Source: DATBFX01 sp034667245
Lineage (GTDB): Bacteria > Chloroflexota > Chloroflexia > Thermomicrobiales > UBA6265
Direction: 5' to 3'
Length of the DNA stretch: 9,449 nt
Assembly (NCBI GenBank): GCA_034667245.1
Contig: JAXDKI010000125.1
Span: forward strand, 1 to 9,449
Below the pieces are notes generated by a model. The model ran no database searches. It was not told where the DNA came from and was given only the letters and a program-made list of their open reading frames with translations. Position numbers and translations under genes: made by a program. Every line of letters begins with the position of its first letter. Position 1 is the first letter of the stretch. Of the stretch, positions 6,501-9,449 are shown one piece after another.

Positions 6501-6866
6501 GAGTCACAAGCGTGTGACGACGCCGGAACCCCGGCCGCAGGAGGTGGGGACGGCACGGGCGGAGTGGCCGGAAGCCCGGTCGCCTGCCGCGCGGATTCGG
6601 CCACACCTGCGTCTACGGGCACGCCAGCCGGTACGCCATCGCCGACGCCGACCGGGACCGCTCAGGCAACGGCGACGAATCAGAACGAGGCGGCTCCGAC
6701 CAATACGCCGGCCCAGGGGTCTGCGCCAACGGAAGCGCCAACGACTGCCGCAACCGAGGCCCCAGCTCCCGAGCCGACCGAGGCGCGGGCTGAGCCGACA
6801 ACGGCGCCAGAGGAGCAGCCGACGGAACCGGCTAATTCGACGGCCCCGTCGGGCAATCAGACATAG
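3588..6866 (+). CDS. PqqD-like (RRE) domain fused to M50 membrane metalloprotease with Pro/Thr-rich tail
   Basis: A 1092-aa protein. Residues 1-65 are charged and disordered. Residues 68-156 read as a PqqD-like leader-binding domain (W-L-I-Q-R-D-G-R-F-V-Q-V, then a RTLEEMA helix, VSADNVRYLL and GLVLKADG). Seven membrane segments follow, near 199-219, 231-248, 301-317, 321-341, 390-412, 445-468 and 491-510. The zinc site is H249-E-F-G-H253 at the end of the second, with the third ligand most likely D345 in VRLDGYWAL, as in M50 site-2 proteases. Seven segments place the N-terminus inside and the C-terminus outside. From about 585 to the end is a Pro/Thr-rich tail (DTPVPT units), interrupted near 951-1003 by a non-repetitive island with C976 and C1000. 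The start is TTG 3588, with AAGGAG eight bases upstream. Inferred role: bind the leaders of peptides 1-5 and cut them in or at the membrane. It resembles 'putative peptide zinc metalloprotease' proteins of RiPP loci. Confidence 0.88.
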   Translation: MAETKPEVTPRADSPDAPSDGRSGDGARADGTRPHGNAARQSKDDESPSQEKDQAQKVTDADVAERPQLAENVELSGEMQEGGFADKQWLIQRDGRFVQVTELIYRVAEQATGERTLEEMAAGVSEATGRRVSADNVRYLLSNKLIPMGLVLKADGSVAEAVGAKGPGSALQVRMKLRMIGPEYIEPISAVLQVLFKPYVLLPVLLVCIAAQAWVFVVHGIAGGVHDAMYSPALMLVVLGIVILSTVFHEFGHAAALKYGGGKVRGMGAGLYIVYPAFYTDVTDNYRLPRWSRVRTDLGGFYFNWIFNLGLIGLYLWTREEILLLPVLLINLEILHQCLPFVRLDGYWALADATGIPDLFTHIGPFLRTVLPFTSWKGRKLPEMKRWVRIVFGTYVLVTIPVLLFLLFMMIKSMPRILATAWDSAGQQTDAFGLARASGDTAGMAAAAVQTGILALPTLGLVYSVVTMGRRASTGLYNWSKPTPMRRFAGSTIGVGAMALLAYLWIPQIPLGGPSGVAADARASWTPIRADERGRVQDVASDIPVARRLVPETVPAWLRVPDVKRPAAQGDTEGGSRSRGVAAPQVTPPTETPTPTSTPAATATGVRTATSASLAGATAQLSPTPPTARAPRQVSIATATEDSPSRTRTATSTSAPTQPQPTATTKPAPTSPPTTAPTKIRVPSTHTATPRPTATPSPRPSTPPTATAVPEPTDTPVPTVRSVAAPTSTPTSKPSPAGADVAEAESTTATATRQPTATRSPVPTDTPSPVAPTRTPAPRPTATNTATPRPSATPRPTDTSVPTATPSPEPTDTPVPTETATSIPTDTPTTEPTDTPVPSPTQSPVPTETPTPVPTATPLSTDTATPSPSQTPEPTDTPVPTDTPTAEPTATVTTTSVPTNTPTAAPAPTETATLVPTVAPSPTAATPESAATPATGEAAAGGTPTTSTPLAKESTWRRIFLAPFQTDETTDESQACDDAGTPAAGGGDGTGGVAGSPVACRADSATPASTGTPAGTPSPTPTGTAQATATNQNEAAPTNTPAQGSAPTEAPTTAATEAPAPEPTEARAEPTTAPEEQPTEPANSTAPSGNQT
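5342..6866 (+). repeat. Degenerate Pro/Thr coding repeat
   Basis: The 3' half of the protease gene encodes about 500 residues dominated by TPxPT, TATP and DTPVPT units. At the DNA level it is a degenerate array of CCGAC, ACGCCG and CCGACGGACAC words, interrupted at about 6438-6600 by the Cys-containing island. Such low-complexity DNA is prone to length change and to assembly error. The frame is nevertheless open throughout. Confidence 0.75.
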
Positions 6867-6915
6867 CAACCGTGCGGGAAGGCCAAACGGTCGGGAACCG
6901 CGCAAGGAGGGTTTG

Positions 6916-7860
6916 ATGAGCGATCGGGGAATGCAGGCGTCCTGGCGTGGCCGCTTGGTGCTGGTACTTGTCGTCGCGCTGCTCTGTACTGTCTGGGTCG
7001 GTGGCGTGTCGGACGGCGGGTTCGTCAACTCCGCCGTGCGAGCGGAGGACGACAACAACCAAGAGGAGATCGGCTACGACGAGCACGAAGGGAGAGAGGG
7101 CGCCAGCAACATCGTCCACAACAAGAACCACAAGGACGGCCGGTTGCGGGTCCGCGGCAGGGTCCAGCTGAACCGCATCACCGGGCAGACGGTCGCTCCC
7201 GTCAACTCGGCCTACGCCTACTCCTCCTGCACCGAGTGCCAGACGCTCGCCGTCGCCATGCAGATCAACCTGATCGGTCGGGACGCGAAGCAGGTTGCGC
7301 CGAAGAACGAGGCGGTCGCGGTGAACTGGGAGTGCAACCGGTGTGTCACCGTGGCGGTCGCATTGCAATACGTCTACAGCGTGGACGATCCGCACGAGGT
7401 GCCGAGAGACGTCGATCGTCTGATCAAGCAGATGAACCGAGAGTTGAAGAGCGTCGCCAAGGACAAGGACGCCACGCTCAGCGAGGCAATCAAGCGAATC
7501 AACGGCGTGATCACCCAGTTCCAGGAGCTGGCGACGAGTCTCGACGACGATCGAGACGCGGCGACGGCGGCCACGAGCCCGGACGCGACCCCAGAAGCTC
7601 CACCGGCTGCGTCACCTCAGGCGTCGCCTGACGGCGAAGCGGCGGAACCGGCGGGCACGACCGCGCCAAAGACAGAACCTGGGGCAACGACCACGGCTGG
7701 GACGACCAGCTCGGTTGAGGCGACCGCGACGGTCGAGGCGACGAGTGAGGACGCGGTTCCCAAGGCGACCGACGTGGTTGAACCGACCGCGACGGCCACG
7801 GACACGCCCGCTCCAGAACCGACGGCACCGCCGGAGGATGAGGGAACACCCCCCGCCTGA
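6916..7860 (+). CDS. Secreted protein with two CxxC repeats and Pro/Thr-rich tail
   Basis: A 314-aa protein. The N-terminus has a basic region (SWRGR) and a hydrophobic stretch (residues 14-31), with a plausible cleavage site after VRA at 43. Residues 97-120 and 131-154 are two copies of one repeat: N-x-A-x-A, then C105-T-E-C108 or C140-N-R-C143, then x-T-x-A-V-A-x-Q. Four Cys in two CxxC pairs outside the cell could form disulfides or hold a metal. Residues 160-215 are charged and helical; about 216-314 is a Pro/Thr/Ala-rich tail like that of the protease. The start is ATG 6916, five bases after AAGGAGGG, 49 bases after the protease stop, so probably co-transcribed. Its repeats match the cores of peptides 2-5. 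No known family name is assigned; a structural or anchoring partner of the processed peptides is the most likely role. Confidence 0.8.
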   Translation: MSDRGMQASWRGRLVLVLVVALLCTVWVGGVSDGGFVNSAVRAEDDNNQEEIGYDEHEGREGASNIVHNKNHKDGRLRVRGRVQLNRITGQTVAPVNSAYAYSSCTECQTLAVAMQINLIGRDAKQVAPKNEAVAVNWECNRCVTVAVALQYVYSVDDPHEVPRDVDRLIKQMNRELKSVAKDKDATLSEAIKRINGVITQFQELATSLDDDRDAATAATSPDATPEAPPAASPQASPDGEAAEPAGTTAPKTEPGATTTAGTTSSVEATATVEATSEDAVPKATDVVEPTATATDTPAPEPTAPPEDEGTPPA

Positions 7861-7880
7861 CGATGTCCCCTACGTGCCGG

Positions 7881-8321
7881 CTACGCGACGAGGATCGCGC
7901 GAACCCGTTCGACCCGATCCTCGTCGAACTCGACGTGGCGTTCGACTTCGTCGGCGAGGCTGATGATACCGCCGGTGTCGTGGGTTGCGGACCGCGTCCA
8001 GTCCTTGAGGGTGAGGTTCATCAGGAGCGAGACGAGATCGCCGCGGGCGGTGTCGAAGGAGGCGAGCAACTCGTCTGCATCGCCGGATGGTAAGGCCCGG
8101 CCTTCGAACTCCTCCGCCGCCGGCAGGGCGCGCAGGTGGGGTGAGGTCTCGCGGGTCAGCCGCTGGAGACGATCGAGGACAACCCGATCGCGATCGCGCA
8201 GATCGGCGATGAGACCGAGCGCCTCGGGAGAAACGGCATCGCCCGCCTCCGCGATGAGATCGCGGAAGATCTTCGGCGTGCCGAGCAATTCGTCGATCAG
8301 GTCCTGGTAGTCGTCGAGCAT
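7881..8321 (-). CDS. DinB-like four-helix-bundle protein
   Basis: A 146-aa, mostly helical protein. The C-terminal part (DWTRSATHDTGGIISLADEVERHVEFDEDRVERVR, residues 107-141) follows the DinB/YfiT-like pattern W-x-R-x-A-x-H ... G-x-I-x-L-x-D ... H-x3-D. Family members are often metal-dependent transferases using three His. Here H114 and H129 remain, but DRDR in the early helix and DEDR near the end occupy places where His is usual, so metal binding may be altered or lost. The protein converges with the secreted-protein gene, the two stops being 20 bases apart. It lies downstream of the VOC gene on the same strand with a 116-base gap full of 7-base repeats. No strong ribosome site precedes the ATG at 8321. 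Confidence 0.65.
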   Translation of the reverse strand: MLDDYQDLIDELLGTPKIFRDLIAEAGDAVSPEALGLIADLRDRDRVVLDRLQRLTRETSPHLRALPAAEEFEGRALPSGDADELLASFDTARGDLVSLLMNLTLKDWTRSATHDTGGIISLADEVERHVEFDEDRVERVRAILVA

Positions 8322-8329
8322 TTCTGTGA

Positions 8330-8434
8330 GCCGCTAGCCTTTCAGCCGCTAGCCGCTAGCAATTGATCCGATCGAAGGCGACGCCAGCTTTTGAAGGCGT
8401 CTCTTCTAGCGGCCAGCGGCCAGCGGCTAGCGGC
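8330..8434. repeat. Inverted 7-base repeat element B
   Basis: On the left, GCCGCTA occurs at 8330-8336, 8345-8351 and 8352-8358. On the right, its inverse runs as four abutting units: TAGCGGC (8407-8413), CAGCGGC (8414-8420), CAGCGGC (8421-8427) and TAGCGGC (8428-8434). The ends form a perfect 12-bp inverted repeat (8328-8339 with 8425-8436). The centre contains a hairpin of GACGCC (8380-8385) with GGCGTC (8396-8401). It fills the gap between the VOC and DinB-like genes and could act as a transcriptional punctuation signal, but no T-run is present. Confidence 0.7.
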
Positions 8435-8437
8435 TCG

Positions 8438-9334
8438 TTACATCACGGACGTGGCACCCTGGAGTGTGATTTCCCAGGACGTGCCGAAGGGGTCGCGGAA
8501 GGCGAAGGCGGTTTCGGCGCTCGCCAGGAGTTCGTAGGATCGCATCAAGACCTGCCCCTTCAGGTTGAGGAAGGTCGTGGCGTCGACCCGGACCGAGATG
8601 TGGTCGAGCAGACCCCACTCCAGGCGGGCGCCGCGCCCGAGGCGTTGGAGGGCCAGGGTCAGTGGGCCATTACGGAGGAAGGTGACGTCGGCCTCCTGAC
8701 CGGTGCGCACCGCGTCATCCCAGGAATAGCTCCCGTTGAGGGTGGTGTAGCCGCCCTGTGGGGACCGGCGGGCGCGGCCGATCAGGTCCATCCCGAAGAA
8801 GTCGATGTAGAAGCGCTCGGCCTTGGCGAGATCGGTAACGCGGAGGGCGACGTGGTTGAGATCGCGAATGGCGACGGTGCGCTCCGGCGCGGCGACGGCC
8901 AGCGAGGAAGCCGCGCGGGCGACGGCGGATGCGACCGGGATGACCGGATCGCCGAGCGTGTCGTCGTCGATCTCGGTCAGGTCGTCGACGTGGTCGCCGA
9001 TATGCGGGATCGAACGCTCGACCCAGGGTTGGTCGCGGCGGATGGCGGCGACGAGCGAGCCGCGGTTGTGCGCCTCCAACGACAGACGTTCGCCACTGTG
9101 GAGGACGATCCGGATGTCGGGGCGCGAGGCGCCGAGGTCGTCGAACCAAGCGTAGAGCGTCTCGATGACTCGGAGGGTGTGGGCAGCGATGGTGAGATCG
9201 AGGTACGGCTCGTCGTAGTCGCGGCCATGCGAATTGCGGACGACCAGCACCTGAGCGTCGTCCGCCGCGGCGACGGCGACGTTTGCCTCGGCGCTCAGCG
9301 ACTCCGGAACCTCGAGCAAGAACCGGTAGGCCAT
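8438..9334 (-). CDS. VOC/glyoxalase-like protein with N-terminal domain of unknown function
   Basis: A 298-aa protein. Residues 156-298 form a vicinal-oxygen-chelate (glyoxalase/dioxygenase-like) module: LNHVALRVTDLAKAERFY begins its first half, GLLDHISVRVD its second, and FRDPFGTSWEI its end. Likely metal ligands are H161, H245 and E288; where a fourth ligand is common, the strand reads TLALQ with Gln rather than Glu. Residues 1-150 belong to no family I recognise; they include a hydrophobic strand QVLVVRN, a helix around TLYAWFDDLG and an acidic segment HIGDHVDDLTEIDDD. The substrate cannot be inferred. I prefer the ATG at 9334 because a purine-rich AAGGGGAAG lies before it; an upstream in-frame GTG/ATG would add about ten residues. 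It is read before the DinB-like gene on the same strand. Confidence 0.75.
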   Translation of the reverse strand: MAYRFLLEVPESLSAEANVAVAAADDAQVLVVRNSHGRDYDEPYLDLTIAAHTLRVIETLYAWFDDLGASRPDIRIVLHSGERLSLEAHNRGSLVAAIRRDQPWVERSIPHIGDHVDDLTEIDDDTLGDPVIPVASAVARAASSLAVAAPERTVAIRDLNHVALRVTDLAKAERFYIDFFGMDLIGRARRSPQGGYTTLNGSYSWDDAVRTGQEADVTFLRNGPLTLALQRLGRGARLEWGLLDHISVRVDATTFLNLKGQVLMRSYELLASAETAFAFRDPFGTSWEITLQGATSVM

Positions 9335-9415
9335 CGGCCCACTTCCCCTTTCCATACATTCCACGCAGATCGGCGACTTCGCCGGGCAGGATTGTACCGG
9401 ACGGAGGCGATGGGC

Positions 9416-9432
9416 GTGAGACGTCAGACGAC
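9416..9432. repeat. Possible edge of a third 7-base repeat element
   Basis: GTGAGAC (9416-9422) is followed directly by GTCAGAC (9423-9429) and GAC. The unit length and the GTC/GAC wording resemble element A, and the position upstream of a gene is similar, but the window ends before any inverted partner could be seen. Confidence 0.25.
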
Positions 9433-9449
9433 AAAGGCACGTGACAAGA

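Noticed and set aside
5093..6622. A 509-codon minus-strand open frame with Val/Gly/Ser repeats
   Set aside because: It is the antisense shadow of the Pro/Thr repeat in the protease gene; the GVSVGSG pattern arises from reading the repeat backwards, and the sense frame has domains and a ribosome site.
6487..6915. An in-frame extension of the secreted protein back to 6487
   Set aside because: The extension is an Arg/Pro-rich shadow overlapping the protease tail; ATG 6916 has a strong ribosome site and gives a proper signal peptide.

Overview
The window is high-GC bacterial DNA. Several features point to Chloroflexota, probably near Thermomicrobia/Sphaerobacter: very long extracellular tails of the 'TPTxTPxPT' type, an IS701-like transposase homologue and the overall protein style. 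This assignment is inference; there is no marker gene.

Layout. Bases 1-343 hold a small hydrophilic protein of unknown function. Bases 362-565 hold peptide 1, the first of five short proteins sharing one acidic N-terminal 'leader' (L-[ST]-x-[ED]-E-L ... E-L-P-[DE]-R-E-A-[ML]-S-L). Bases 752-1876 hold an IS701-like transposase homologue that appears to have lost most of its catalytic residues. Bases 2101-3320 hold four close paralogues, peptides 2-5 (67-68 aa), each with its own Shine-Dalgarno sequence and each preceded by hairpins or repeat structure; a strong hairpin terminator closes the unit. Bases 3588-6866 encode a 1092-aa membrane protein: a PqqD-like (RRE) domain, an M50 site-2-type metalloprotease core, and a Pro/Thr-rich tail of about 500 residues. 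Bases 6916-7860 encode a secreted protein with two CxxC repeats and a second Pro/Thr-rich tail, probably in the same transcript. The far end (7881-9334) is on the minus strand: a VOC/glyoxalase-like gene followed by a DinB-like gene, apparently unrelated housekeeping.

Working model. The central block (362-7860) looks like a leader-guided peptide secretion and maturation system. The PqqD-like domain would bind the shared leader inside the cell, the fused intramembrane M50 protease would cut it, and the released cores would act outside the cell. The best internal evidence is that the peptide cores align without gaps to a repeat of the co-located secreted protein (9 of 21 residues identical), with Ser standing where that protein has its CxxC cysteines. 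Core peptides and secreted protein may therefore share one beta-hairpin-like fold and form a common surface assembly. No known RiPP modification enzyme (radical SAM, LanM-type, YcaO, methyltransferase) is in the window, so modification chemistry is unproven.

Two intergenic regions (2931-3023 and 8330-8434) have the same design with different sequence: 7-base repeat units, inverted about an unrepeated centre. They look like members of a dispersed element class.
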